DNA of 64,000 nt from Pantoea sp. AS-PWVM4 (GTDB lineage: Bacteria; Pseudomonadota; Gammaproteobacteria; Enterobacterales; Enterobacteriaceae): positions 1 through 64,000 of the forward strand of contig NZ_ASZC01000023.1 of assembly GCF_000468095.1 (NCBI RefSeq). The letters are read 5' to 3'. A program made the position numbers and the translations under genes. The notes under the pieces are model-generated. The model did no database searches and was not told where the DNA came from. It saw nothing but the letters and a program-made list of their open reading frames with translations. Positions within the stretch are counted from its first letter, which is position 1. Each line of letters opens with the position of its first letter. This document shows positions 8,234 through 17,201 of this stretch, piece after piece.

Positions 8234-9403
8234 TTACAGTTTTTGCTTCAGGTAATCTTCAATGCGCGTCACGATACCCGCTTTATTGACCGCGTTGAGC
8301 GCGTAAAGCGGATAGCTCGCCAGCTGTTTATCTTTGTCCATCACCTGAATCTCGCCGATCTGTTCATTGGCCTTTAACGGCGCTTCCAGATCCTTACGAT
8401 CGATAACGTATTTGGCTTTAACGTTTTGCACTTCGCCGCGCGGCAGTGACAGGTAGATATCCTGGGTGGTACCTACATCAACCTGATGCGGATTGCCGTA
8501 CCAGACGTTTTCCGTGCCGATTTTCTTCCCGGCATGGAACAACTGGACGGTGTCGAAGTTATTTTGTCCCCAGACCAGCAGCTTACGCGCCTGTTCTTCA
8601 CGCCCTTTGGAGCTTTTGCCGCCCATGATCACCGCAATCAGCCGATGCTGACCAACGATGTTTGACGCGATGATGTTAAAACCGGCGGTTTCGGTGTGGC
8701 CGGTTTTCAGGCCATCGACGTGCAGGCTGTTATCCCACAGTAATCCGTTGCGGTTGTTCTGCGTAATACCGTTCCAGGTGAGGGTTTTCTCGCTGTACAT
8801 GGCATAGAAATCGGGTTCGCCACTGATGATGGCGCGTGACAGTACCGCCAGGTCGCGCGCGGTGGTGTGCTGACCGGGTGCATCCAGACCGTGGACGGTT
8901 TCAAAATGGGTATGGGTCAGGCCGAGCTTTTGCACGTAGCTGTTCATCATGGTGACGAAGTTTTGTTGGCTGCCCGCGACGTAGTCGGCCAGCGCCACAC
9001 AGGCATCGTTACCGGAATCGATGATCACGCCACGGCTCAGATCACGTACCGTGACCTTATCGCCGGGTTTGAGAAACATCAGCGAGGAACCTTTAAATAC
9101 CGGGTTGCCGGCCGCCCAGGCATCTTTACCCACCGTCACCACATCGTCACGGCTGATTTTGTGTTGGTCGATGGCACGATCCACCACATAGCCAGTCATT
9201 AGCTTGGTGAGGCTGGCCGGATTACGCTCCTCATCGGGATTCCCGGCGGTGAGAATCTGTCCGGTTGTGGCGTCCATCAGTACCCAGGAAGCCGCATCAA
9301 TCGCCGGAGGCGTCAGGGGGAACGGCATGCTGTCGTCAGCCTGCGCCAGCGATGCCCAAACAATCATTCCAGAAACAGTAACCAGCAGACGCCTTTTCAA
9401 CAC
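8234..9403 (-). CDS. dacD: D-alanyl-D-alanine carboxypeptidase DacD (PBP6b)
   Basis: A 389-residue low-molecular-weight penicillin-binding protein that trims the terminal D-Ala of peptidoglycan pentapeptides in the periplasm. A signal peptide ends near residue 22 (VWASLAQA-DD). All three active-site motifs are present: SLTK at 64-67, SGN at 130-132 and KTG at 233-235. The C-terminal beta domain and a final amphipathic helix (AGIVTRIEDYLKQKL) for membrane anchoring follow. Position next to sbmC and sbcB identifies it as dacD rather than dacA or dacC. Confidence 0.92.
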   Translation of the reverse strand: MLKRRLLVTVSGMIVWASLAQADDSMPFPLTPPAIDAASWVLMDATTGQILTAGNPDEERNPASLTKLMTGYVVDRAIDQHKISRDDVVTVGKDAWAAGNPVFKGSSLMFLKPGDKVTVRDLSRGVIIDSGNDACVALADYVAGSQQNFVTMMNSYVQKLGLTHTHFETVHGLDAPGQHTTARDLAVLSRAIISGEPDFYAMYSEKTLTWNGITQNNRNGLLWDNSLHVDGLKTGHTETAGFNIIASNIVGQHRLIAVIMGGKSSKGREEQARKLLVWGQNNFDTVQLFHAGKKIGTENVWYGNPHQVDVGTTQDIYLSLPRGEVQNVKAKYVIDRKDLEAPLKANEQIGEIQVMDKDKQLASYPLYALNAVNKAGIVTRIEDYLKQKL

Positions 9404-9596
9404 TTCTTCCTCAAAAAATGAATTTACCGCCGCACGTTTTACGGCAAATGGCTTTAAGAGGTTTGAATAAATTGAAAAAAAGTATGAACTGAGGACAAAT
9501 TCTGCGCGCTGGCACGCAGACCCCGGGAGGAAGGTTGTACTGTGTCAGCCGGGCGACTATCCTGTGCGTTGATTTTTCCATTGCCAGGATAACGCC

Positions 9597-11018
9597 GTGC
9601 CCGCCTCCGACTTCACCTTTTTGTTTCACGATTACGAGACTTTCGGCAAAAGCCCGTCACTCGACCGACCGGCGCAGTTTGCCGGGCTGCGTACTGATAA
9701 AGATTTCAATGCCACAGGTGAACCGCAGGTGTTTTATTGCCAGCCAGCGGATGATTATTTGCCGCAACCGGAGGCGGTGATGATCACCGGCATTACGCCG
9801 CAAACCGCGCAGGCGCGTGGCGTCACGGAAGCGGCCTTTGCCGAACGTATCCACAGCCTGTTTAGCGAGCCACAGACCTGCGTGGTGGGTTACAACAACG
9901 TGCGTTTTGATGACGAAGTCACCCGCAACATTTTCTATCGTAATTTCTTCGATCCTTATGGCTGGAGCTGGCAGAACGGCAATTCTCGCTGGGATCTGCT
10001 TGATGTGATGCGTGCCTGCTATGCATTGCGCCCGGAAGGCATTGTCTGGCCGGAAAATGATGACGGCTTCCCCAGCTTTAAGCTGGAACATCTGACCAAA
10101 GCCAATGGCGTGGCACACGAGCAGGCGCATGATGCGATGTCTGACGTTTACGCCACATTAGCGATGGCGAAGCTGGTCAAAGAGAAACAACCGAAATTGT
10201 TTGAGTTCCTGTTTACTCATCGTAATAAACAGAAACTGATGACGCTGATCGATATTCCGCAAATGAAGCCGCTGGTGCACGTTTCGGGAATGTTTGGTGC
10301 GGCACGCGGCAATACCAGTTGGGTCGTGCCGCTGGCGTGGCATCCGGATAACCGTAACGCGCTGATTGTGGCCGATTTGGCGGGGGACATGAGCCCGCTG
10401 TTGACGTTGTCGCCAGATGAATTACGTGAGCGGCTGTATACCCGCCACACCGAGCTGGGCGACCTCGCGGCGGTGCCCATCAAACTGGTGCATATCAACA
10501 AATGCCCGGTGCTGGCCCCGGCGAATACCCTGCGCCCGGAAGATGCGGAACGCCTGAATATCGATCGTCAGCACTGCCTCGCCAACCTCGCCCTGCTGCG
10601 CCAGCATGCGGAAGTGCGCGAAAAAGTGGTGACGTTGTTTGCCGAAGCCGAGCCTTTTACCCCCTCGGATGATGTGGATGCACAGCTCTACAACGGATTC
10701 TTCAGCGATGCCGATCGTGCAGCGATGAATATCGTGCGCCAGACACCGCCGCAGAATTTACCCGCGCTGGACTTAACCTTTGATGACAAGCGTATCGCGA
10801 AGTTGTTGTTTCGCTATCGGGCGCGCAATTTCCCCGGCACGCTGGATGACGCCGAGCAGCAACGCTGGTTACAGCATCGTCGCGAAGCGCTGAATGCTGA
10901 ACGCGTGCAGGCGTTTCTGCTGGAGCTGGAGTCGTTGGCGAGTTTGCATGAAGGGAATGCGGAGAAGCTGGGTTTGTTGAAAGCGCTGTATTTGTACGCG
11001 CAGGAGCTGGTTTCTTAA
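9597..11018 (+). CDS. sbcB: Exodeoxyribonuclease I (SbcB)
   Basis: A 473-residue single-strand 3'-to-5' exonuclease used in recombination and mismatch repair. The DEDDh nuclease site is visible: Asp12 and Glu14 in FHDYETFG, then HEQAHDAMSDVYAT with the general-base histidine and last aspartate. The SH3-like and helical C-terminal domains complete the normal length. The gene starts with GTG at 9597 after an AGGA site; no ATG fits the family N-terminus. Confidence 0.93.
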   Translation: MPASDFTFLFHDYETFGKSPSLDRPAQFAGLRTDKDFNATGEPQVFYCQPADDYLPQPEAVMITGITPQTAQARGVTEAAFAERIHSLFSEPQTCVVGYNNVRFDDEVTRNIFYRNFFDPYGWSWQNGNSRWDLLDVMRACYALRPEGIVWPENDDGFPSFKLEHLTKANGVAHEQAHDAMSDVYATLAMAKLVKEKQPKLFEFLFTHRNKQKLMTLIDIPQMKPLVHVSGMFGAARGNTSWVVPLAWHPDNRNALIVADLAGDMSPLLTLSPDELRERLYTRHTELGDLAAVPIKLVHINKCPVLAPANTLRPEDAERLNIDRQHCLANLALLRQHAEVREKVVTLFAEAEPFTPSDDVDAQLYNGFFSDADRAAMNIVRQTPPQNLPALDLTFDDKRIAKLLFRYRARNFPGTLDDAEQQRWLQHRREALNAERVQAFLLELESLASLHEGNAEKLGLLKALYLYAQELVS

Positions 11019-11021
11019 TCA

Positions 11022-11043
11022 AGAGCGGGCGGATGCCCGCTCT
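11022..11043. terminator. Shared hairpin between sbcB and gntP-type gene
   Basis: AGAGCGGGC (11022-11030), loop GGAT, GCCCGCTCT (11035-11043) lies between the convergent stops of sbcB and the permease gene. T-runs are weak, so it is a probable bidirectional terminator. Confidence 0.6.
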
Positions 11044-11051
11044 CACCTCAG

Positions 11052-12404
11052 TTAGATCAACGCCCACACCAGCCAGGTCAGTGCAAAACCGCTCAGCCCC
11101 ATCAATGTGGTCAGGACTGTCCAGGTCTTCAGGCCATCGGCGACTGACAGCCCCAGATAACGGGTCACTACCCAGAATCCGGCATCATTCACATGTGACA
11201 AGCCGAGGCCACCAAAACAGGCTGCCAGCGTCACCAGCACACGCTGCATATCGGTGACATCACCGACCGCCTGACTCAGCAGACCGCTGGTGGTGAGAAT
11301 TGCCACGGTGGCAGAACCCTGCGACGCACGCAGCGCCAGCGACAGAATGAATGCGGCCGGAACCAATGGCAGGTGGAGTGTCTCCAGCGTTACCGCCAGC
11401 GCTTTGCCCACGCCTGACTCGACCAGCACTTTACCAAAAGCGCCACCCGCGCCGGCGACCAGAATGACACTGGCGGAACTGGGGATCGCGCGGCCGGTCA
11501 AATCTTCCAGTTTGTCCTTGCTCCAGCCACGACGCACGCCGAGCAACCATGCTGCCAACGCCAGGGCAATCAACAGCGCAATCGGTGGAGTGCCGATGAC
11601 AGTCATAATTGACCGTAAAACACTGCCCTCAGCCAGCATGGAGTGTGACAGGGTACCCAGTACAATTAATACAATCGGCACCACGATCAAACCAGCAATG
11701 GTCAACGCGCCCGGAGGGGTTTCCTGGGTGCTGGTCGTCCCTTCTGGTTTTGCCAGTTGCAATTGTTCCAGTACATCAACGGACAGATGGTACTGACGGC
11801 GATTCATCATTTTCGCCACGTAGTAACCAACAATGCCGACCGGGATGGAGATCAGAATGCCGAGCATCATCAGCCAGCCCATATCGGTATGCAGTATGCC
11901 CGCCGCTGCCGCCGCCCCTGGATGGGTTGGCAATGCCACATGCACCGTCAACATCACACCGGCCATCGGCAGACCAAACTTCACGGGCGAGACGCGTGCC
12001 ACTTTGGTGAAACCGTAAATAAGCGGGATAACGATGATAAAGCCCACTTCGAAAAATACCGGAATACCGAGGATAAATGCCGCCATTGTCAACGCAGCGA
12101 CGGTACGTTTCATACCCAGCGTTTTACTGAAACGCTGGGCCAGCGACTCCGCGCCGCCAGAGGCTTCAATCACTGCGCCGAGCATCGCCCCCAGCACGAT
12201 AATAATGGTGATATGTCCCAGCAGGCTGCCCATGCCGCTATAAATGGTCTCCATGATTTTTTCCGCCGGGATTCCGGTAGCAATCGCCACCAGCAGGCTG
12301 ACAATCAACAGAGCGACAAACGGATGAACTCTGGCTTTAATCACCAGCAGCAGCAGGATCACAATGCTGGCGACAGCGATGGTTAACAACAACGCGGTTG
12401 ACAT
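11052..12404 (-). CDS. ygbN: GntP-family sugar-acid permease of the threonate/erythronate cluster
   Basis: A 450-residue inner-membrane symporter with about 12-14 hydrophobic segments and GntP-family blocks such as ILGIPVFFEVGFIIVIPLIY and ALPTHPGAAAAAGILHTDMG. Family members import gluconate and related sugar acids. It is the last gene of the ltnD-otnK-otnC-otnI operon, separated from otnI by about 120 bases, matching the E. coli ygbN position, so threonate or erythronate is the likely substrate. Family certain; substrate from context. Confidence 0.88.
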   Translation of the reverse strand: MSTALLLTIAVASIVILLLLVIKARVHPFVALLIVSLLVAIATGIPAEKIMETIYSGMGSLLGHITIIIVLGAMLGAVIEASGGAESLAQRFSKTLGMKRTVAALTMAAFILGIPVFFEVGFIIVIPLIYGFTKVARVSPVKFGLPMAGVMLTVHVALPTHPGAAAAAGILHTDMGWLMMLGILISIPVGIVGYYVAKMMNRRQYHLSVDVLEQLQLAKPEGTTSTQETPPGALTIAGLIVVPIVLIVLGTLSHSMLAEGSVLRSIMTVIGTPPIALLIALALAAWLLGVRRGWSKDKLEDLTGRAIPSSASVILVAGAGGAFGKVLVESGVGKALAVTLETLHLPLVPAAFILSLALRASQGSATVAILTTSGLLSQAVGDVTDMQRVLVTLAACFGGLGLSHVNDAGFWVVTRYLGLSVADGLKTWTVLTTLMGLSGFALTWLVWALI

Positions 12405-12523
12405 GATAGTCCTCTGATTTAATTAGTATATTCGGGTACAGATTTCTCTGGTTCAGGCAAAACAAAGGTTACAAAAGCCCCACGGGGCAACGTGTGTCCT
12501 GTGTGGGGCGGTAAAACTCAGGG

Positions 12524-13303
12524 TTATTGTGCGTAAGGTGCGAACCAGCCCAGACCCGCTTCCGTGGTGGTGCGAGGAAAATATTCACAGCCAACCCAAC
12601 CGTCGTAACCCACCTCATCCAGCAGGTTGAACAGCCACGGATAGTTGATTTCACCTTCATCCGGCTCATGGCGATGCGGTGCAGAAGCAATCTGGATATG
12701 ACGATAGCGACCCGCATAGGTCTTAATCAGGTGACTGAGATTGCCATCCACCAACTGCGCGTGGAACAGATCCAATTGGGTGAAAACATTCGATCTGTCG
12801 ATGCGCTCCATCATCGCCAGCGTCTGGTACTGACTGGCGTAGAGGTAATGCGGTTTGGTTACCGGATTCAGCGCTTCCAACAGCAGGCGAATCCCATGCG
12901 GGGCAAAACGTTCAGCTGCGTAGTGCATGTTGCTGACAAACGTTGCTTCATACGCCGTACGGTCAGCCCCTGGCGCGACGGTCGCCGCCATCACATGTAC
13001 CTGCGGGCAGTTGAGCGCCAGTGCATACTCCAGCGCACGATCGATATCCGCGTGCGCCTCCGCTTCGCGGCCCGGAATGGCTGAAACACCCCACTCCCCT
13101 GCGGCAACATTGCCTGCGGCGGTATTGAACAGCACCAGTTCCAGTTGATATTTCTCCAGTTCGGCTTTCAGCACCTCTGCCGGGTAGTCATAAGGAAACA
13201 GGAATTCAACGGCGCGAAACCCCGCGTTGGCTGCCGCAGCGAAACGTTCCAGAAACGGCACTTCATTGAATTGTGTAGATAAATTAGCAGCAAACTTTGG
13301 CAT
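12524..13303 (-). CDS. otnI: 2-oxo-tetronate isomerase OtnI (hydroxypyruvate-isomerase family)
   Basis: A 259-residue TIM barrel of the xylose-isomerase-like/Hyi family, similar to E. coli YgbM. OtnI interconverts 2-oxo- and 3-oxo-tetronate so that both erythronate- and threonate-derived ketoacids feed the kinase OtnK. Metal-site segments are visible: [23 protein letters not shown] and the following [11 protein letters not shown], plus GCEYFPR near the C-terminus. Its start overlaps the otnC stop (TGATG), so the two are translationally coupled. Confidence 0.88.
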   Translation of the reverse strand: MPKFAANLSTQFNEVPFLERFAAAANAGFRAVEFLFPYDYPAEVLKAELEKYQLELVLFNTAAGNVAAGEWGVSAIPGREAEAHADIDRALEYALALNCPQVHVMAATVAPGADRTAYEATFVSNMHYAAERFAPHGIRLLLEALNPVTKPHYLYASQYQTLAMMERIDRSNVFTQLDLFHAQLVDGNLSHLIKTYAGRYRHIQIASAPHRHEPDEGEINYPWLFNLLDEVGYDGWVGCEYFPRTTTEAGLGWFAPYAQ

Positions 13304-13929
13304 CAGTAATTCCTCAACTCTGCCACTTCGTCATCACTCAGATAACGAATGGCACGATCGCCCAGCGTGAACATCAGGCGTGCCGTTTCTTCCAACTCTT
13401 CGGTGTTATCCGCCGCTTCGCGTAACGTTTTCCCGACCACCACCGGCCCGTGGTTTGCCAGTAAAAAAGCGCGATAACGTGACGCCAGTTGTGCCAGGTC
13501 TTCCGCCAGGCGCTGATCGCCTGGCTTGTAATACGGCACCACCGGCACATCCCCCACGCGCATCACCACATAAGGCGTAAATGGACGGATGCAGTTTTCT
13601 GTGTCCAGCCCCTGCAAGCAGGAGAGCGCCGTCAGGTAATGACTGTGCAGATGAACCACCGCTTTGCATTGTGGGTTGTTCAGATAGAGTGCGCGGTGAA
13701 AAGCGATCTCTTTTGACGGCTTATCACCGGAAATCCATTCACCCTGCATCGTCACTTTCGACAGACGGTCGGCCTGTAACTCGCCAAGGCAGGAACCGGT
13801 TGGCGTCGCCAACAGGTTGCCATCTTCCAGTAACAGCGACAGGTTTCCTGCCGAGCCGGTCGCGTAACCACGCTGAAAAAACGAGGCGCCGAGTTGCACC
13901 ATCTCCAGGCGGGCTTGTTGTTCGGTCAT
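13303..13929 (-). CDS. otnC: 3-oxo-tetronate 4-phosphate decarboxylase OtnC
   Basis: A 208-residue class II aldolase-family protein similar to E. coli YgbL. It decarboxylates 3-oxo-tetronate 4-phosphate to dihydroxyacetone phosphate. Zinc ligands are in [12 protein letters not shown] and the later [11 protein letters not shown]; the phosphate-binding ATGSAGNLS and ATPTGSCLG loops precede them. It overlaps otnK upstream by four bases (ATGA) and otnI downstream by one, a tightly coupled operon. Confidence 0.9.
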   Translation of the reverse strand: MTEQQARLEMVQLGASFFQRGYATGSAGNLSLLLEDGNLLATPTGSCLGELQADRLSKVTMQGEWISGDKPSKEIAFHRALYLNNPQCKAVVHLHSHYLTALSCLQGLDTENCIRPFTPYVVMRVGDVPVVPYYKPGDQRLAEDLAQLASRYRAFLLANHGPVVVGKTLREAADNTEELEETARLMFTLGDRAIRYLSDDEVAELRNY

Positions 13930-15188
13930 GCAGAGAACTCCGTTTGTGCGCGGGCGAAAAATTGCTCATCGCCAAAGTTGCCTGATTTCAGGGCCAGCGA
14001 CAGCGGTTGATGAATATCACGCACCCAGGGTACGCCGGGTGAAATCGTCGGACCAATGTGGAAGGCGGTCACACCGAGGGTTTGTGCCACCACTCCCGAG
14101 GTCTCACCACCGGCCACAATAAACCGCTGCCAGCCGCGTGCCTTCAACTCACGGGTAACAGCGGCAAACAGCTGCTCAACCGCTTCACTGCTGCGTGCGG
14201 CACCGTACTGCTGCTGAATCGCCTGCAACTGCTGTGCGTCGGCAGTGGCGTAAAGCAGCGGAGCCAGAGCCTGCTGGCTGTTCGCCGCCACCCAGTCGCA
14301 CAATTCATCGGCATAGCTGGCCGCATCTTCGAGACAGCGCTCAACCTGCACCTCGAATGAGGGCGCGATTTGGCGATAGGCGTTGACCTGGCGGTTGGTC
14401 ATTTGTGAGCAGGAACCTGAGATGACAATCGCACGCTGGCCCTGTGGCCGCCCGGCCCACTCCGCTTCGGCCGCATTCTGTTGCGCCGTTGACCAGGCGC
14501 GAGCAATACCGATTGCCAGCCCGGAACCGCCGGTCACCAGGCGCATCTCTTTTAAGGCCTCACCCTGGGTCAGCAGATGTTGCTCATGCAGCGCATCCAG
14601 CACCACATAGTTGATACCCTGGGTTTTCAATGTTGCCAGTTGGTCACGCACCGCATCTGCGCCTTTATCCAGTTGGCTGGCATTGATCACGGCAGCCTTA
14701 CCCTGCGCCTGACGCGTCATCAGACGTACCAGGTTGCTATCCGTCATCGGTGTCACCGGATGATGGCGCATGCCGGATTCCGACAGCAGTTGATCAGCGA
14801 CGAACAGGTAACCCTGATAGACGGTACGGCCATTGACGGGTAAAGAAGGTGAAATCACCGTCTGGCTTTCACCTAATTCAGCCAGCAGTGCATCCGTCAC
14901 CGGACCGATATTGCCCTGTGCGGTGCTGTCAAAGGTGGAGCAATATTTAAAGTAGAAACGATCGCAGCCCTGCTGCTGCAACCAGCGCAGCGCCGCCAGC
15001 GACTGATCAATCGCCAGCTGGGGTGGGCACGAGCGTGACTTCAGGCTGATAACTATCGCCCGTGCACTCAGGCTATCCACACTCTCCGGCACGCCGTTGT
15101 ACTGAATTGTCGGCAGGCCGTTTTGCACCAGAAAACTGGCGATATCAGTCGCGCCGGTAAAGTCGTCAGCAATGACACCTAAACGCAT
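13926..15188 (-). CDS. otnK: 3-oxo-tetronate kinase OtnK (DUF1537 family)
   Basis: A 420-residue four-carbon acid sugar kinase similar to E. coli YgbK. The N-terminal substrate domain opens with MRLGVIADDFTGATD and the C-terminal nucleotide-binding domain has VAGGETSGVVAQTLG. It phosphorylates 3-oxo-tetronate at C4 before OtnC decarboxylates it. The start is two bases after the ltnD stop and the end overlaps otnC. Confidence 0.92.
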   Translation of the reverse strand: MRLGVIADDFTGATDIASFLVQNGLPTIQYNGVPESVDSLSARAIVISLKSRSCPPQLAIDQSLAALRWLQQQGCDRFYFKYCSTFDSTAQGNIGPVTDALLAELGESQTVISPSLPVNGRTVYQGYLFVADQLLSESGMRHHPVTPMTDSNLVRLMTRQAQGKAAVINASQLDKGADAVRDQLATLKTQGINYVVLDALHEQHLLTQGEALKEMRLVTGGSGLAIGIARAWSTAQQNAAEAEWAGRPQGQRAIVISGSCSQMTNRQVNAYRQIAPSFEVQVERCLEDAASYADELCDWVAANSQQALAPLLYATADAQQLQAIQQQYGAARSSEAVEQLFAAVTRELKARGWQRFIVAGGETSGVVAQTLGVTAFHIGPTISPGVPWVRDIHQPLSLALKSGNFGDEQFFARAQTEFSA

Positions 15189-15190
15189 GG

Positions 15191-16099
15191 TTACTTCCCC
15201 TTCGGCTGGGGCAGCGTGATGCCACTGAAGATTTTGATCACCGCACTGTCGTCTTCACGCCCGTAACCCGCGTTGCTGGCTTCGGTAAACATGTTGAGTG
15301 CAGTCGAGGCCAGTGGTAGCGGGAAATGCAGGGATTTGGCGGTGTCGGCCACCAGGTTGAGGTCTTTGACGAAGATATCGACCGCGGATTTCGGTGAATA
15401 GTCGCCATCCACCACATGACGCATGCGGTTTTCAAACATCCAGGAGTTTCCTGCCGCATTGGTCACAACGTCATACATGGTTTCCAGCGGGATGCCTGCT
15501 CGCGCAGCCAGTGCCATCGCTTCTGCGCCAACGGCGATATGCACGCCTGCCAGTAACTGATGAACGATTTTCACTGTCGAGCCAAGACCGATTTCGCTAC
15601 CCACGCGGTAGACTTTCGCGGCAACCGCGTCCAGTACCGGTTGCAGGCGAGCAAAGGCTTCCTCGCTACCGGACGCCATCACCGTCATGTCGCCGGTTGC
15701 TGCTTTCGCTGCGCCGCCGGATACCGGCGCATCCAACATCACCAGTTGATGCTGCGCCAGTTGTTGTTCAATGGACTGCGCGTCCTGGGCTGAGATGGTG
15801 GAGGACACCATGACCAGGGTACCGGGTTTGAGTTGTGCCGCCAGACTGTTGTCGCCGAACAGAATCGCTTTAACCTGCGCGGCATTGACCACCAGCAGTA
15901 ACACCGCATCCAGTTCCTGAGCGAACGCAGCAGCGGAGGTCTGTGCGTCACGCGCGCCGGCCTGACGCAGGGTTTCCAGCGCCTGGGGATTGAGATCAAC
16001 CCCCCAGGTGTTTAAACCGGCACGAATACAGGACTGCGCCGCGCCCATACCCATCGAACCCAAACCTACTACACAGATATTATTGACGGTTGCTGACAC
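15191..16099 (-). CDS. ltnD: L-threonate dehydrogenase LtnD
   Basis: A 302-residue beta-hydroxyacid dehydrogenase similar to E. coli YgbJ, oxidising L-threonate to 2-oxo-tetronate with NAD+. The Rossmann motif ICVVGLGSMGMGAA is at the N-terminus; the substrate loop DAPVSGGAAKA and the catalytic-lysine helix GSTVKIVHQLLAG follow. It starts with GTG at 16099, six bases after a strong GGAGG site. First gene of the five-gene catabolic operon, divergent from ygbI. Confidence 0.9.
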   Translation of the reverse strand: MSATVNNICVVGLGSMGMGAAQSCIRAGLNTWGVDLNPQALETLRQAGARDAQTSAAAFAQELDAVLLLVVNAAQVKAILFGDNSLAAQLKPGTLVMVSSTISAQDAQSIEQQLAQHQLVMLDAPVSGGAAKAATGDMTVMASGSEEAFARLQPVLDAVAAKVYRVGSEIGLGSTVKIVHQLLAGVHIAVGAEAMALAARAGIPLETMYDVVTNAAGNSWMFENRMRHVVDGDYSPKSAVDIFVKDLNLVADTAKSLHFPLPLASTALNMFTEASNAGYGREDDSAVIKIFSGITLPQPKGK

Positions 16100-16174
16100 A
16101 GCGAACCTCCATTGTTAATTTAAGTGATTATTTGTTCATTGCTGTTAATTCTGCCGCAGACACTGGCGGATAAA

Positions 16175-16190
16175 TGTGCGGAGAATCACA
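16175..16190. promoter_or_regulatory. CRP-like site upstream of ltnD
   Basis: TGTGCGGAGAATCACA fits the CRP consensus TGTGA-N6-TCACA with one mismatch. It lies 76 bases upstream of the ltnD GTG in the ltnD-ygbI divergent region (16100-16358), a reasonable place for catabolite control of a sugar-acid operon. Binding is inferred from sequence only. Confidence 0.5.
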
Positions 16191-16358
16191 AAAATTAACT
16201 TCGACGCATCTCTCATAACAACATTTCACACAGCCACGACGTGGCTTATCCGCAGACTTTTGGCGATTTTTGCTTACATTCCACAGGGATAATATCTACT
16301 GCATGTAAAGAGGCGATGCTCTACAATGTGAAAAAATGATAATTTCATGGAGGCGATT

Positions 16359-17120
16359 GTGATTCCGGTTGAACGTCATCAACAGATTTTAGCGCTGGTT
16401 GCCGAGCGTGGCGTGGTCAGTATCGCCGAGCTAACCGAGCGGCTGGGGGTATCCCATATGACCATCCGCCGTGATGTGCAGAAGCTGGAGGAACAAGGCG
16501 CGGTGCTCTCGGTATCAGGCGGCGTGCGGTCGGCAGACAGACTGGCGGCAGAACCGTCTCATCTGGCAAAAACCAGCATGTACAGCAACGAGAAGATGGC
16601 GATTGGCCAGTTGGCGGCGCGTCATATTCCGCGTAACAGTTGCATATACCTTGATGCCGGCACCACCACGCTGGCCCTCGCGCGGGAACTGCTCGACCGG
16701 GAGGATTTACTGGTGGTCACCAATGATTTTGTCATCGCGCGTCTGTTGATGGAAAGCAGCAACTGTAAGCTGATCCATACCGGGGGAACCGTTTGTCGGG
16801 AAAACCGTTCCAGCATTGGTGCCGCTGCGGCGCGCAGTTTGCGCCAACTGGCGATTGATATCGCGTTCATATCCGCCTCGTGCTGGGGACCGCGCGGATT
16901 ATTTACCCCTGATGAAGAGAAAGTGCCGGTAAAACAGGCAGCGAGCGATGTCAGTAGCAAGCGGATATTGTTAAGCGACAGTTCCAAGTACAACAAGATT
17001 GCCACGCATCTGGCATTGCCGCTGGAACGGATTGATACGCTGATTACGGATAACGAATTGAGTAAAGCGGCGCGCGAGACGTTAAGTTTGGGGAGTTGGG
17101 AATTACAGATTGCCGGTTAA
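16359..17120 (+). CDS. ygbI: DeoR-family regulator of the threonate/erythronate cluster
   Basis: A 253-residue DeoR repressor. The N-terminal HTH contains RGVVSIAELTERLGVSHMTI and RRDVQKLEEQG; the C-terminal DeoRC sugar-phosphate sensor domain has the DAGTTTLALARE and VVTNDFVIA blocks. The GTG at 16359 is taken as start because GGAGG sits five bases before it; an in-frame ATG at 16347 overlaps that site and lacks its own. It is divergent from ltnD, like ygbI in E. coli, and probably represses that operon. Confidence 0.88.
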   Translation: MIPVERHQQILALVAERGVVSIAELTERLGVSHMTIRRDVQKLEEQGAVLSVSGGVRSADRLAAEPSHLAKTSMYSNEKMAIGQLAARHIPRNSCIYLDAGTTTLALARELLDREDLLVVTNDFVIARLLMESSNCKLIHTGGTVCRENRSSIGAAAARSLRQLAIDIAFISASCWGPRGLFTPDEEKVPVKQAASDVSSKRILLSDSSKYNKIATHLALPLERIDTLITDNELSKAARETLSLGSWELQIAG

Positions 17121-17143
17121 CGGATGAACGCGATGTCGATGAC

Positions 17144-17167
17144 AAAGGCGCGGTGACCCGCGCCTTT
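17144..17167. terminator. Terminator between ygbI and plaP (first hairpin)
   Basis: AAAGGCGCGG (17144-17153) and CCGCGCCTTT (17158-17167) form a perfect ten-base stem with loop TGAC between the convergent ygbI and plaP stops. Confidence 0.75.
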
Positions 17168-17171
17168 ACGG

Positions 17172-17195
17172 AAGGTGCGCATTAGCGCGCACCTT
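17172..17195. terminator. Second hairpin between ygbI and plaP
   Basis: AAGGTGCGC (17172-17180), loop ATTAGC, GCGCACCTT (17187-17195) lies immediately after the plaP stop side and probably terminates plaP transcription. It follows a first hairpin at 17144 in tandem. Confidence 0.65.
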
Positions 17196-17201
17196 GCCGA
17201 C

